This document shows, in pieces, positions 24,843 through 33,839 of a stretch of 64,000 nucleotides of DNA. A program made the position numbers and the translations under genes. This DNA comes from an uncultured Acetobacteraceae bacterium (GTDB taxonomy: Bacteria; Pseudomonadota; Alphaproteobacteria; Acetobacterales; Acetobacteraceae), in assembly GCA_946476985.1 (NCBI GenBank), contig CAMKWS010000001.1:62001-126000 (forward strand), read 5' to 3'. How positions within the stretch are numbered: the stretch's first letter is position 1; every line of letters begins with the position of its first letter. The notes below the pieces were generated by a model. That model made no database searches. It was not told the DNA's origin and saw only the letters and a program-made list of their open reading frames with translations.

Positions 24843-25025
24843 ATGGCCTCAAACTTCCTTAAACCATGTCCATTTTGCGGGGGAAGAAACCTTCTTTTTG
24901 CCGCAGCCATTACGACAATTTCGTGCGCAGATTGCTGGGCAACAGGCCCACAACACCGTACCAATTTCAAAGTGGCAACTACTCAATGGAACATCAGAGC
25001 AGACGAAGGGCCAATGTGTAAGTAA
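24843..25025 (+). CDS. Lar-family restriction alleviation protein
   Basis: The 60-residue protein has the Lar pattern: CPFCGG near the N-terminus, then SCADCWATGP and a terminal QWNIRA. Family members are small zinc-ribbon phage proteins; Rac prophage Lar modulates EcoKI-type restriction. Start ATG 24843 follows CAGGAACAACGAA. It lies at the end of the plus-strand operon of the island. Confidence 0.8.
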   Translation: MASNFLKPCPFCGGRNLLFAAAITTISCADCWATGPQHRTNFKVATTQWNIRADEGPMCK

Positions 25026-25157
25026 AATTTCCATGCTGAGGCAGTCCGCTTCATCCATCAAATTGCCGCCATTACAAGGCATGCAACACTCAGAGAGGTT
25101 AATGGATATACAATTGAGGCAGACCAAAAACGCCTAGCTCGAAAAAGCATTTCCTAA
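25014..25157 (+). pseudogene. Short ORF interrupted by a stop at codon 4
   Basis: ATG 25014, preceded by GAAGGGCCA, reads MCK then TAA. The same frame then continues for 43 sense codons (NFHAEAVRFIHQIAAITRHA...) to TAA at 25155. The peptide is helical and coding-like but has no canonical start of its own. It may be a small gene with a nonsense mutation or the remnant of a longer one. The frame coincides with that of the Lar gene, whose stop is this TAA, so it could also be read as an extension of Lar. Confidence 0.35.
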
Positions 25158-25238
25158 ATAGAAAAGCAAAATATTTAAGGGGAGGGGAGTAAGACAGTAC
25201 AGCAGAAGTGGGGTAAGACTGTCGTTATCAAACATTCC

Positions 25239-25312
25239 TGGAGGTCTGGGCGGGAATCGAACCCACATACGCGGATTTGCAGTCCGATGCATAGCCATTC
25301 TGCCACCAGACC
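25239..25312 (-). tRNA. tRNA-Cys (GCA)
   Basis: On the minus strand the 74-base gene begins GGTCTGG and ends CCAGACC-T-CCA, with a 7-bp acceptor stem, the T73 discriminator expected of tRNA-Cys, anticodon GCA in GACTGCAAATC, and the T arm GGGTTCGATTCCC. The CCA end is encoded. The 3' end faces the phage-like island. Confidence 0.96.
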
Positions 25313-25469
25313 TTGGAATGTGTGCCCCTTCATAAAGCTTATCTGTCATGGGTCAATAGGAAAAATTCGATATGGATTTTTTTTTACTTATCATCCCTCA
25401 GAAGCTATCCTACACTCTGCTTTATTAAATTTGTATATTCCAATCTTTCCTAACCCGCAGGCTGGCCAA

Positions 25470-26951
25470 ATGAGCTCACGTTTTTACCGTTCGACATATG
25501 CTAAATGGTCAGTGGAATTGGGGGTCGGAGTATGTTTGGTTGTGCCAACGTCTCCTAGCATTGCGCAAAGCTATACAGGAAGTGGCAGCCCAGAGTTTGT
25601 ACCCCATACGCTAAAAGAGGCTCTCTCTATGGCGTATTTAACAAATCCTCAATTGCGTGAGGCACGTGCACAGTTACGAGCCATAGATGAACAAATGCCA
25701 GCCGCCATGGCAGGGTGGCGCCCGATAATCCAAGGAAATGCAAGCCTTACCTATTATAAGGGTAATAGTAGCTATACACAAACAACTCAGATCCTTGGGC
25801 ATGATGTTAAAATCCCTAACATCCAGCGCTACTCAAGTGGGGGGTATAATGCGGGCGTTAATATTACACAGCCCCTATACCAAGGTGGTAGAACCATCTC
25901 GAATATTCGAATGGCAAAAAACCAAATTTTTGCCCAGCGAGCTCATTTAATTCAAGTTGAGCAACAGGTCCTCTTTAACGCCATGCAGGCTTATGTAGAT
26001 GTCGTGGGAGATGAACAGTTACTGCAAATTAGCATCAATAATGAACGCGTGCTGAGGCAACAATTAGATGCTACTAATCGACGCTTCCATCTAGGAGAAT
26101 TGAGCCGAACAGACGTTGCACAAGCCCAAGGTGCTTTGGCTACGGCCTCAGCTAGCCGTCAGCAAACAGAAGGCTCCCTACAAGCAGCACAAGCAGCTTA
26201 TGTACAGGCTGTTGGTGTTGCCCCTGCACCAGATCTTTTACCCCCTCAGCCGTTAGCTTTGCCTGTCAGCCGAGAAAAGGAGGCTATAGCTGAAGCAGTT
26301 CGCAACAATCCTGCCGTAGTTGCCGCACTCTTTTCTGCAGCGATGCAAAAAGATAATATTTCTGTTCAAATGGCTGCTATTCTTCCCAAAGTCTCTGCCA
26401 GCTTGGGGTATCAACGCACTAAAGACCAAGGAGCGGCTGATTCCCTACAAGATAACAAGTTTGCGGCTCTTACTTTGCAAGTCCCTCTGTATCAAGGGGG
26501 AAGTGAGTATGCAGCTGTTCGCCAAGCAAGACAAACAGCCGTTACAGCACGGCATGAAGTGGATGTGCAGCGCCGACAAGCTTTAAGTGATGCTTCATCT
26601 AGCTGGCAATATTATGTAGCCGCAAAAGAGGCGCTCCGCAGCAATAAAATTGCTGTGACTGCAGATATTGCCGCCTTAGCTGGTGTAGAACGACAAGCCT
26701 TAGTCGGTACAGCGTCTACGTTAGCCGTGCTTCAACAACAACAAACACTTTTGCAAGCACAACAAGCACTTATCCAAAATGTCACATCCTTAGTGACCGC
26801 ATCTTACCAAATTGCCATGAGTATGGGCCGCTTGACGGCTGTTAATTTGAAGCTAGACGTCCCTCTATATGATGAAAAAGCATATTATCGGGCTGTCAAG
26901 AACCGTCTCTGGGGAACCGGGGACTACAGCATTAACCAACCAGGACGATAA
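25470..26951 (+). CDS. tolC: TolC-family outer membrane efflux protein
   Basis: Outer-membrane channel used by type I secretion systems and tripartite efflux pumps. From ATG 25470 the 493-residue protein has a signal peptide (cleavage near SIA-QS), then two repeated OEP domains. Family features include LKEALSMAYLTNPQLREARAQL, NITQPLYQGGR and its repeat LQVPLYQGGSEYAAVRQA, and long Gln/Ala-rich helices. The tracked start at 25287 lies inside tRNA-Cys and cannot be real. tolC upstream of valS is a conserved alphaproteobacterial neighbourhood, so its proximity to the bacteriocin-like locus may be chance. Confidence 0.92.
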   Translation: MSSRFYRSTYAKWSVELGVGVCLVVPTSPSIAQSYTGSGSPEFVPHTLKEALSMAYLTNPQLREARAQLRAIDEQMPAAMAGWRPIIQGNASLTYYKGNSSYTQTTQILGHDVKIPNIQRYSSGGYNAGVNITQPLYQGGRTISNIRMAKNQIFAQRAHLIQVEQQVLFNAMQAYVDVVGDEQLLQISINNERVLRQQLDATNRRFHLGELSRTDVAQAQGALATASASRQQTEGSLQAAQAAYVQAVGVAPAPDLLPPQPLALPVSREKEAIAEAVRNNPAVVAALFSAAMQKDNISVQMAAILPKVSASLGYQRTKDQGAADSLQDNKFAALTLQVPLYQGGSEYAAVRQARQTAVTARHEVDVQRRQALSDASSSWQYYVAAKEALRSNKIAVTADIAALAGVERQALVGTASTLAVLQQQQTLLQAQQALIQNVTSLVTASYQIAMSMGRLTAVNLKLDVPLYDEKAYYRAVKNRLWGTGDYSINQPGR

Positions 26952-27043
26952 TGAGATATTTTTCCCGTAAGGGCTATCGGCAAGGACGACTGCTGATGAT
27001 ATGAAGGGGCATCTGTCATCGACCAGCATAAGACCCGGGAACA

Positions 27044-29749
27044 ATGTCCGAACAGAAAATGAATGCTTCCTTAGCCGTTTCCACTTTGGAGAAGGCCTTC
27101 ATCCCTGCCCACTATGAAGATACATTGTATGCGCAGTGGGAAGAAAATGGTGTCTTTAAAGCCCGTCCAGAAGAAGATGGCCAAGCATTCTCTATTATGT
27201 TCCCGCCACCTAATGTGACAGGCACCTTGCATCTTGGTCATGCATTAAACTTTACCCTCCAAGATATTCTTATCCGCTGGCAGCGTGAAAAAGGGAACAA
27301 TGTTCTTTGGCAGCCGGGGACAGATCACGCTGGTATCGCAACTCAAATGGTGGTCGAGCGTGCTCTTGATAAAGAAGGAGTAAGTCGCACAGCTCTAGGA
27401 CGTCCTGGGTTTATCGACCGGGTCTGGGAATGGAAAGAGGAATATGGCGGCACTATCATCAGGCAATTACGCCGCTTAGGGGCATCTGCTGATTGGTCTC
27501 GCGAGCGCTTTACGATGGATGGAGGCCTTTCACGCGCTGTTCGGAAGGTTTTTGTTCAGCTTCATAAAGAAGGGTTAATTTACCGAGATCGCCGCCTCGT
27601 AAACTGGGACCCCATCTTCCGCTCTGCTATTTCCGACCTTGAAGTTGAGAATAAAGAAACAAAAGGTTCTATGTGGCATATCCGCTATCCTCTCGAGGAT
27701 GGGCGCACAATAACCATTGCCACAACACGTCCTGAGACAATGCTGGGTGACGTTGCTGTTGCCGTTAATCCAGAAGATGATCGTTATAAGGACATGGTTG
27801 GCCTTAAGGTCATTTTGCCACTGACGGGGCGACAAATTCCTATCATTGCAGATGAACATTCAGATCCGGAAAAAGGCACCGGAGCAGTTAAAATCACACC
27901 GGCGCATGATTTCAACGACTTTGAAGTTGGTAAAAGGCATGACTTGCCGGCTCCAACCATTCTCGATGAAGCAGCTTGCATTTGGCTAGATGAAATTCAG
28001 TCTGAGCTTAAAGATATTGCCGGTTTGGCTGATGTCGGTTTTGTTAAATCCCTCTCTGGGATGCATCGTGATGAAGCCCGTAAAACAATCGTAGCTGAAT
28101 TAGAAAAACTAGAATGGCTAGAAAAAATTGAGCCACATGTCCTGCAAGTACCCACCGCAGACCGTGGCGGAGCTATTGTGGAGCCACGGCTGACATTACA
28201 ATGGTATTGTGATGCGCCTAAGCTAGCACAACCAGCCGTTGATGCTGTTAAAGCTGAAAAGATGGTCTTTGAACCGCGTCAGTGGGAAAATACTTTCTTT
28301 GCATGGATGAGAGAGCTCCAACCATGGTGTATTAGTCGCCAACTTTGGTGGGGGCACCGTATTCCTGCATGGTACGGTTCCGATGGGAACACTTATGTTG
28401 CAGAGACAGAAGAAGAAGCACAGCAGCAGGCTGGCGAAGGGATTACCCTTACACAAGATGAAGATGTGCTTGATACGTGGTTCAGCTCCGCCTTATGGCC
28501 ATTTACCACACTAGGCTGGCCAGATAAGACCGAGGCACTAAAGCGCTATTACCCAACGAGTACTCTTGTTACAGGTTTTGATATCATCTTCTTCTGGGTC
28601 TCTCGAATGATGATGATGGGATTACACTTCATGGGTGAAGTGCCGTTCCGCAAAATTCTCATCCATGGTTTGGTGCGAGATGAACAAGGACAAAAAATGT
28701 CCAAATCTCGTGGCAATGGAATTGACCCGCTTGACCTCATTTCAGAATTTGGAGCTGATGCAACGCGTCTTGCTATTGCTTCTGGCGCAGGGCTCGGCCG
28801 CGATATCAAACTTGGCCGCTCACGTGTTGAAGAGCATCGAGCATTTGTTACTAAACTATGGAATGCCTCTCGCTTCTTGCAGATGAACGGTGTTGAGCCT
28901 AAAGAGGATTTTGACCCAGCACAGGTTAAATCCACCTTAGCACGCTGGATTATTGAAGAGGCTCGCAAGGCTGTTGCTCACCTTGATTCAGCGCTCCAAG
29001 CATCTCGTTTTGATGAATATAGCCGAGGATGCTATCATTTTGTCTGGAACATATTCTGCGATTGGTTCGTAGAATTCTCTAAACCTACGTTCAAAACAGA
29101 AGGAGCGGAGGCTGAAGAGCTTAAAGCTGCAGGCGCATATGTTCTAGGCATCATCCTGCGCATGATGCACCCGGTTATTCCATTCGTCACGGCAACATTA
29201 TGGAAGAAACTGGGGTATACCGGTGCTTTTGAGCGCCAGAGCTGGCCGAATGTCCCGCAGGTTAATGGTGCTGAAGCTGCGGCTGATGAAGTCAACTGGG
29301 TTATCCGTCTCATTAGTGAAGTACGGACTGTGCGCGCAGAGATGAATGTTCCACCATCTCGTAAGGCACCGCTTCTTTTAAGGGACGCTTCACCTCAGAC
29401 AATAAAACGTGCGGGACAATGGCAAGATGCAATCGGGCAAATGGCTCGTGCTTCAGAAATTAGTCCCTTAAGTGCAGAAGCCCCGAAAATGGCAGCGCAG
29501 ATTGTCTTGGATGAAGCGACAATTCTACTGCCTCTAGAGGGCATCATTGACCTTGATGTAGAACGTGCACGTTTGCAAAAAGAAATCACACGCCTTGAGA
29601 CAGAAATTGGAAAGGTAGAGAAGAAATTAGGGAATGAGAACTTCGTTGCCCGAGCTAAACCCGAAGTTGTGCAGGAAAACCGTGACCGGTTGTCAAGCTT
29701 CCAAGAGGAACATGCAAAACAGAAAAAGGCCTTAGCTCGCCTCGCATAA
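27044..29749 (+). CDS. valS: Valyl-tRNA synthetase
   Basis: Class I aminoacyl-tRNA synthetase charging tRNA-Val. The 901-residue protein has the HIGH-type motif HLGH (about 62-65, in PPNVTGTLHLGHALN), an editing domain inserted in the Rossmann fold, KMSKS (about 551-555), an anticodon-binding domain and the ValRS-specific C-terminal coiled-coil (LDVERARLQKEITRLETEI). Length is typical. Confidence 0.98.
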   Translation: MSEQKMNASLAVSTLEKAFIPAHYEDTLYAQWEENGVFKARPEEDGQAFSIMFPPPNVTGTLHLGHALNFTLQDILIRWQREKGNNVLWQPGTDHAGIATQMVVERALDKEGVSRTALGRPGFIDRVWEWKEEYGGTIIRQLRRLGASADWSRERFTMDGGLSRAVRKVFVQLHKEGLIYRDRRLVNWDPIFRSAISDLEVENKETKGSMWHIRYPLEDGRTITIATTRPETMLGDVAVAVNPEDDRYKDMVGLKVILPLTGRQIPIIADEHSDPEKGTGAVKITPAHDFNDFEVGKRHDLPAPTILDEAACIWLDEIQSELKDIAGLADVGFVKSLSGMHRDEARKTIVAELEKLEWLEKIEPHVLQVPTADRGGAIVEPRLTLQWYCDAPKLAQPAVDAVKAEKMVFEPRQWENTFFAWMRELQPWCISRQLWWGHRIPAWYGSDGNTYVAETEEEAQQQAGEGITLTQDEDVLDTWFSSALWPFTTLGWPDKTEALKRYYPTSTLVTGFDIIFFWVSRMMMMGLHFMGEVPFRKILIHGLVRDEQGQKMSKSRGNGIDPLDLISEFGADATRLAIASGAGLGRDIKLGRSRVEEHRAFVTKLWNASRFLQMNGVEPKEDFDPAQVKSTLARWIIEEARKAVAHLDSALQASRFDEYSRGCYHFVWNIFCDWFVEFSKPTFKTEGAEAEELKAAGAYVLGIILRMMHPVIPFVTATLWKKLGYTGAFERQSWPNVPQVNGAEAAADEVNWVIRLISEVRTVRAEMNVPPSRKAPLLLRDASPQTIKRAGQWQDAIGQMARASEISPLSAEAPKMAAQIVLDEATILLPLEGIIDLDVERARLQKEITRLETEIGKVEKKLGNENFVARAKPEVVQENRDRLSSFQEEHAKQKKALARLA

Positions 29750-29774
29750 GGCCCCTTACAATATATTTATCATT

Positions 29775-29806
29775 AAAAAGGCCTCCCTTAATTGGGGAGG
29801 CCTTTT
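29775..29806. terminator. Bidirectional Rho-independent terminator between valS and ilvD
   Basis: AAAAGGCCTCCC and GGGAGGCCTTTT form a 12-bp stem with a 7-base loop. A run of A on the left and T on the right make it functional in both directions between the convergent genes. Confidence 0.9.
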
Positions 29807-29872
29807 CAGTATCTGCTACGTTAAAAAATATTCCTGCACCCTTTGCATGAGCAACAGGAATATCCGTGCATA

Positions 29873-31726
29873 TTAGCGCTTTTTAACAATAATCTGTGAG
29901 AGATCTCTCACAGCACCATGCGCCGCACTCGTTGTCATCGCTGCATAAGCCTTCAGCGCTGTGGAAACCTGCCGCTCACGCTGCGGTTGCCAACCTGTTG
30001 CACCTTTCTCATGCATCGCCGCACGACGTTGTTTTAGAGTAGCGTCATTAACATCCAAATGCAGCAGACGTGCAGGAATATCAATGATGATACTATCACC
30101 TTCCTCCACAAGGCCAATTAACCCTCCCTCAGCAGCTTCAGGAGAAATATGCCCAACAGAAAGACCTGAACTTCCACCAGAAAAACGGCCATCCGTGATC
30201 AGCGCACAAGCTTCCCCCAAACCCATAGATTTCAGATAACTCGTTGGGTACAGCATTTCCTGCATGCCTGGGCCGCCTTTAGGACCTTCATAGCGAATAA
30301 CAACAACATCACCCGCAATGATTTTCTTGCCCAAGATTGCATTTACTGCAGCATCTTGGCTATCGAAGACACGTGCACGTCCCTTAAATTTTAGGATATT
30401 CTCTGCAACGCCAGCTGTTTTCACAATGGCTCCATCTTCAGCAAGATTACCATAAAGCACAGCAAGGCCGCCATCTTGTGAGAAAGCATGCTCACGCTTG
30501 CGCAGCACACCATTCTCACGGTCCTTGTCTAATTCTTTATAGACACTTGCCTGGGAGAACGCTTCAACCGTCCGTACACCACCCGGAGCAGCACGAAATA
30601 ACTCCTCTGCCTTCGCACTCTTTTGAATAATATCCCACTCTTTTAATGCACTTGCCAAGGATGGGGCATAAACAGTTGCCGTTGATGTATCAATCAGACC
30701 TGCACGATCTAATTCACCTAAAATAGCCGGAATCCCTCCTGCACGGTGAACATCCTCCATATGCACATTTGCTACAGATGGGGAAACTTTGCAGAGATGA
30801 GGCACTTTACGAGACAACGCATCAATATCACTCATGGAGAAATCAACACCTGCCTCATGAGCTGCCGCTAACAAATGTAACACTGTGTTAGTAGAGCCCC
30901 CCATAGCGATATCTAATGTCATCGCATTGGTGAATGCCGCTTTAGTTGCAATGCCACGTGGAAGAGCCGTGGCGTCTCCTTGCTCATACCAACGCCGTGC
31001 AAGAGCAACACTCAAATGACCGGCCTCTAAAAAAAGCTCTTTGCGGCGAGCATGCGTAGCTAGCAAAGAACCATTCCCAGGTAATGACAGTCCTAATGCC
31101 TCTGTCAGGCAATTCATTGAGTTTGCAGTAAACATCCCCGAACATGAACCACATGTAGGACAGGCGGAACGCTCAACCTGTTCCGAAACTTCATCGCTAA
31201 CACGTTCATCCGCTGCAGCAACCATAGATGTTACAAGATCAACAGCTCGTTCAATGCCATCCATATCTGCCTTACCGGCTTCCATAGGACCACCGGACAC
31301 AAAGATAGTTGGGATGTTTAACCGCAATGAGGCCATGAGCATCCCAGGAGTGATCTTGTCACAATTACTAATGCACACTAAAGCGTCCGCACAATGTGCA
31401 TTAACCATATATTCAACAGAATCAGCGATAAGCTCACGGGAGGGGAGGGAATATAACATTCCGCCATGCCCCATTGCGATGCCATCATCTACAGCGATCG
31501 TGTTGAACTCTTTGGCAACACCACCTGCTTCCTCAATAGCTGAGGCAACAAGTGCCCCCATGTCTTTAAGATGAACATGCCCAGGCACAAATTGCGTAAA
31601 GGAATTCGCAATAGCGATAATGGGTTTATTAAAATCGTCATCCTTCATACCTGTTGCACGCCAAAGAGCACGTGCCCCGGCCATGTTACGACCACGGGTA
31701 CTAGTATGAGAGCGATAGGCAGGCAT
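29873..31726 (-). CDS. ilvD: Dihydroxy-acid dehydratase
   Basis: Dehydrates dihydroxy-isovalerate and dihydroxy-methylvalerate in valine, leucine and isoleucine synthesis. The 617-residue protein of the IlvD/Edd family retains the Fe-S cluster cysteines ([10 protein letters not shown] and [19 protein letters not shown]), the [12 protein letters not shown] motif and the C-terminal [11 protein letters not shown]. Length fits the E. coli-type enzyme with a [4Fe-4S] cluster rather than the shorter [2Fe-2S] forms. Single gene with no leader peptide or riboswitch recognised upstream. Confidence 0.97.
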   Translation of the reverse strand: MPAYRSHTSTRGRNMAGARALWRATGMKDDDFNKPIIAIANSFTQFVPGHVHLKDMGALVASAIEEAGGVAKEFNTIAVDDGIAMGHGGMLYSLPSRELIADSVEYMVNAHCADALVCISNCDKITPGMLMASLRLNIPTIFVSGGPMEAGKADMDGIERAVDLVTSMVAAADERVSDEVSEQVERSACPTCGSCSGMFTANSMNCLTEALGLSLPGNGSLLATHARRKELFLEAGHLSVALARRWYEQGDATALPRGIATKAAFTNAMTLDIAMGGSTNTVLHLLAAAHEAGVDFSMSDIDALSRKVPHLCKVSPSVANVHMEDVHRAGGIPAILGELDRAGLIDTSTATVYAPSLASALKEWDIIQKSAKAEELFRAAPGGVRTVEAFSQASVYKELDKDRENGVLRKREHAFSQDGGLAVLYGNLAEDGAIVKTAGVAENILKFKGRARVFDSQDAAVNAILGKKIIAGDVVVIRYEGPKGGPGMQEMLYPTSYLKSMGLGEACALITDGRFSGGSSGLSVGHISPEAAEGGLIGLVEEGDSIIIDIPARLLHLDVNDATLKQRRAAMHEKGATGWQPQRERQVSTALKAYAAMTTSAAHGAVRDLSQIIVKKR

Positions 31727-31895
31727 GGGAAACCCCTTTTATAAAGGAACGTATAAACGTATTAGATTGTAAGAAAATGTAACATATAAGAAAAAAATTG
31801 AAAGATATGAAAACAGCAAAGAAAGCCCCCTAGTCGTAGAGCTTTTATCGTTCCATATAAGTAGACACACATTTTTGATCTTTATGGAACTACGA

Positions 31896-32429
31896 ATGTC
31901 TCAAACATCCTCAATCCTTCTCGGGGGCGGTTGCTTCTGGTGTGTCGAAGCAATCTTCACAGGCTTGCGGGGCGTTGTCTCAGCCAAACCAGGATATGCC
32001 GGTGGCCATATGGAGCGGCCAAGCTATGAAGATGTCTGCACAGGCGAGACCGGTCATGCCGAAGTTGTTAAGCTCGTATTTAATCCTACAGACATTAGCT
32101 TAGAAGATATTCTACGTGTTTTCTTTACAACCCATGACCCAACACAACTTAATCATCAGGGTGATGATGTAGGAACGCAATATCGTTCGGTTATCTTTGC
32201 CGACGAAGAGCAGCAGAAAATTGCCCGTGCTGTGCGTGATGATATCACCAACCAAAAAATATGGGAGAATCCTCTTGTAACGGCTATTGAAGGGCCGACT
32301 CCTTTTTGGGAAGCCGAAGAAAAACATCACGATTATTTTGCACGCAACCCAGAAACATCTTATTGCGCAGCTGTCGTTGCTCCAAAGGTTGCAAAGGCAC
32401 GTAAACTCTACCGTGACCGTCTAAAATAA
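31896..32429 (+). CDS. msrA: Peptide-methionine (S)-S-oxide reductase MsrA
   Basis: Repairs the S-epimer of methionine sulfoxide in proteins using thioredoxin. The 177-residue protein has the catalytic GCFWC at 12-16, GYAGG, GHAEVV and the FFTTHDPTQLNHQGDDVGTQYRS block. A distal Cys in TSYCAAV may help resolve the disulfide. The tracked ORF starts seven codons earlier; ATG 31896 (MSQTSS) was preferred from family N-termini. No MsrB is fused or adjacent. Confidence 0.94.
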   Translation: MSQTSSILLGGGCFWCVEAIFTGLRGVVSAKPGYAGGHMERPSYEDVCTGETGHAEVVKLVFNPTDISLEDILRVFFTTHDPTQLNHQGDDVGTQYRSVIFADEEQQKIARAVRDDITNQKIWENPLVTAIEGPTPFWEAEEKHHDYFARNPETSYCAAVVAPKVAKARKLYRDRLK

Positions 32430-32450
32430 AAGGACTACTTGAGAAATAGA

Positions 32451-32475
32451 ATAACCGGCCCACAAAGCCGGTTAT
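32451..32475. terminator. Terminator between msrA and the ABC ATPase gene
   Basis: ATAACCGGC and GCCGGTTAT form a perfect 9-bp stem with a 7-base loop. The plus side continues CATTTCTTCTTTC. It serves the convergent pair. Confidence 0.75.
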
Positions 32476-32519
32476 CATTTCTTCTTTCGCCGAAGCTCAA
32501 AGAAATAAAAGAGACAGTT

Positions 32520-33839
32520 TTACTCGTCATCTTCTAGCAAAAAGCGATCTGTCTCTTCGTCATAGCTGAAAAGACAAGCATACCGTGCCCATGAGATTGC
32601 CGTACTCAATGTCTGCTTTGCATAACTTGCAGACATTGAGTTTTCTAACTTCCGGCGGAAATAGTCAGCATCAATATAATGATTTGCACGCTCATCTAGT
32701 GTGCCACGAATCAACTTTAAAAGTGGCACGGAGTGAAGCAAAGCACCTCGCATAATGTCTCGCCGAGCATCGGCGTCTCCCTCCACAAAAGTTTGCCCCG
32801 TATTAGTCAGGAAAATGTCACCATCCTCAAGATCAGCAAAATCTAAAAGTTGCAGGGTTTCCCCCAGTGGGAAAAGGTCATCCAACGTCATTTGCAATCT
32901 TTGAGCGAGTTCAGGCAAATCCGCTCTCCCAGATATGGGAGCATGCTCTAATGCTTCCATCAGCCCTACAAGAAGCTCAATAGACAGGTCTGGCAAGGCG
33001 ATAAACTGTTCGTCTTCTCCAGACACTTCTTCGGTCAAAGATGCATTAATCTCCGCTTCAGAAACACTCGGCGCCCGAAGGGTCATCAATGTATAAATCT
33101 GATCGACAAAATGTCTAAAAGACGCCTCTTGTCGGTTGCGTGGGTGAGGGAAGGGCACTGGTATTTCATGTGTAATCCGGCCTGGGTTTGATGAGAAAAG
33201 CAATATCCGGTCACACATAAGCACGGCTTCCTCAATCGCGTGCGTTGCGAGTACCATAGCTTTTAACGGAGCAAGCCGCTTGTCCTTCCAAAGCTCAATC
33301 AAATCTGTTCGTAAGTTTTCAGCACTAAGATGATCAATATTAAGAAAAGGTTCATCCAAAAGCAGCACCTCAGGCTGGCGTGCTAATGCACGTGTAAGAG
33401 AAACCCTTTCCTTCAATGCATCAGAAAGCTCTCTAGGATAAGCTCCCTCATACCCATCCATGTCCATGATTTCGATAATATCATCAACACGTTTTTCTCT
33501 CTCCACGTGAGGCAGCTTCTTCGCCTCTAATGCTAGGAGAACATTTTCACGTACAGTCAACCATGGAAATAAAACATCATCTTGCAAGACAATTGAGACC
33601 GCTTCCAACATCTGTGGTGTTGCTGTGTTACTCCCCCACAAGATGCTTCCTTTCATAGGAGATTCTAGTCCTGCTATAATTTTTAACAGACTAGACTTTC
33701 CAGATCCTGAACGCCCCACTAATCCCAAGATTTCCCCTGGGCGAACCTCAAGATTCACCTGCTCTACAATCGGCAATTCTTGATTGCGTGATTTACGCGC
33801 GAATTGTGCACAATCAGCTAAACGTAACAGAGCACTCAT
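32520..33839 (-). CDS. ABC transporter ATPase with AAA-associated C-terminal domain, degenerate signature
   Basis: The 439-residue protein is an NitT/TauT-type importer ATPase (about 1-250) with Walker A GRSGSGKS (42-49), Walker B VLLLDEP and a C-terminal AAA-associated domain (about 280-430) found in one subfamily of these ATPases. The signature motif, normally LSGGM in relatives, reads LSDAL (about 136-140), and the D-loop reads LNID instead of SALD. Lys and the Walker B acidic residues are intact. Its start overlaps the permease stop by 4 bases. No substrate-binding protein is nearby, so the substrate is unknown. Confidence 0.82.
   Translation of the reverse strand: MSALLRLADCAQFARKSRNQELPIVEQVNLEVRPGEILGLVGRSGSGKSSLLKIIAGLESPMKGSILWGSNTATPQMLEAVSIVLQDDVLFPWLTVRENVLLALEAKKLPHVEREKRVDDIIEIMDMDGYEGAYPRELSDALKERVSLTRALARQPEVLLLDEPFLNIDHLSAENLRTDLIELWKDKRLAPLKAMVLATHAIEEAVLMCDRILLFSSNPGRITHEIPVPFPHPRNRQEASFRHFVDQIYTLMTLRAPSVSEAEINASLTEEVSGEDEQFIALPDLSIELLVGLMEALEHAPISGRADLPELAQRLQMTLDDLFPLGETLQLLDFADLEDGDIFLTNTGQTFVEGDADARRDIMRGALLHSVPLLKLIRGTLDERANHYIDADYFRRKLENSMSASYAKQTLSTAISWARYACLFSYDEETDRFLLEDDE

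Larger units (their letters stand above)
18789..25157. mobile_element. Cryptic prophage remnant or small phage satellite ending next to tRNA-Cys
   Basis: Phage-type genes cluster here: Rz/Rz1-like spanins, a P5-type lysozyme, an XhlA-like protein, Arc-like and XRE-S24 repressors, a Lar-family protein and several short unknown ORFs with strong ribosome binding sites. The block is visibly more A/T-rich than its neighbours and ends about 80 bases from the 3' end of tRNA-Cys, a common integration target. There is no integrase, terminase, portal, capsid or tail gene, and I found no second copy of the tRNA 3' end to mark the other border. Boundaries are therefore approximate; the left edge could include the toxin-antitoxin pair. 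Confidence 0.65.

Noticed and set aside
25180-25240. Near-direct repeat GTAAGAC(A/T)GT next to the tRNA 3' end, considered as an attachment site
   Set aside because: The two copies are only about 20 bases apart and do not match the tRNA end; no second copy was found at the left of the island.
25287-25469. N-terminal extension of the tolC ORF in the track
   Set aside because: It overlaps tRNA-Cys, encodes no signal peptide, and ATG 25470 gives a normal TolC signal sequence and length.
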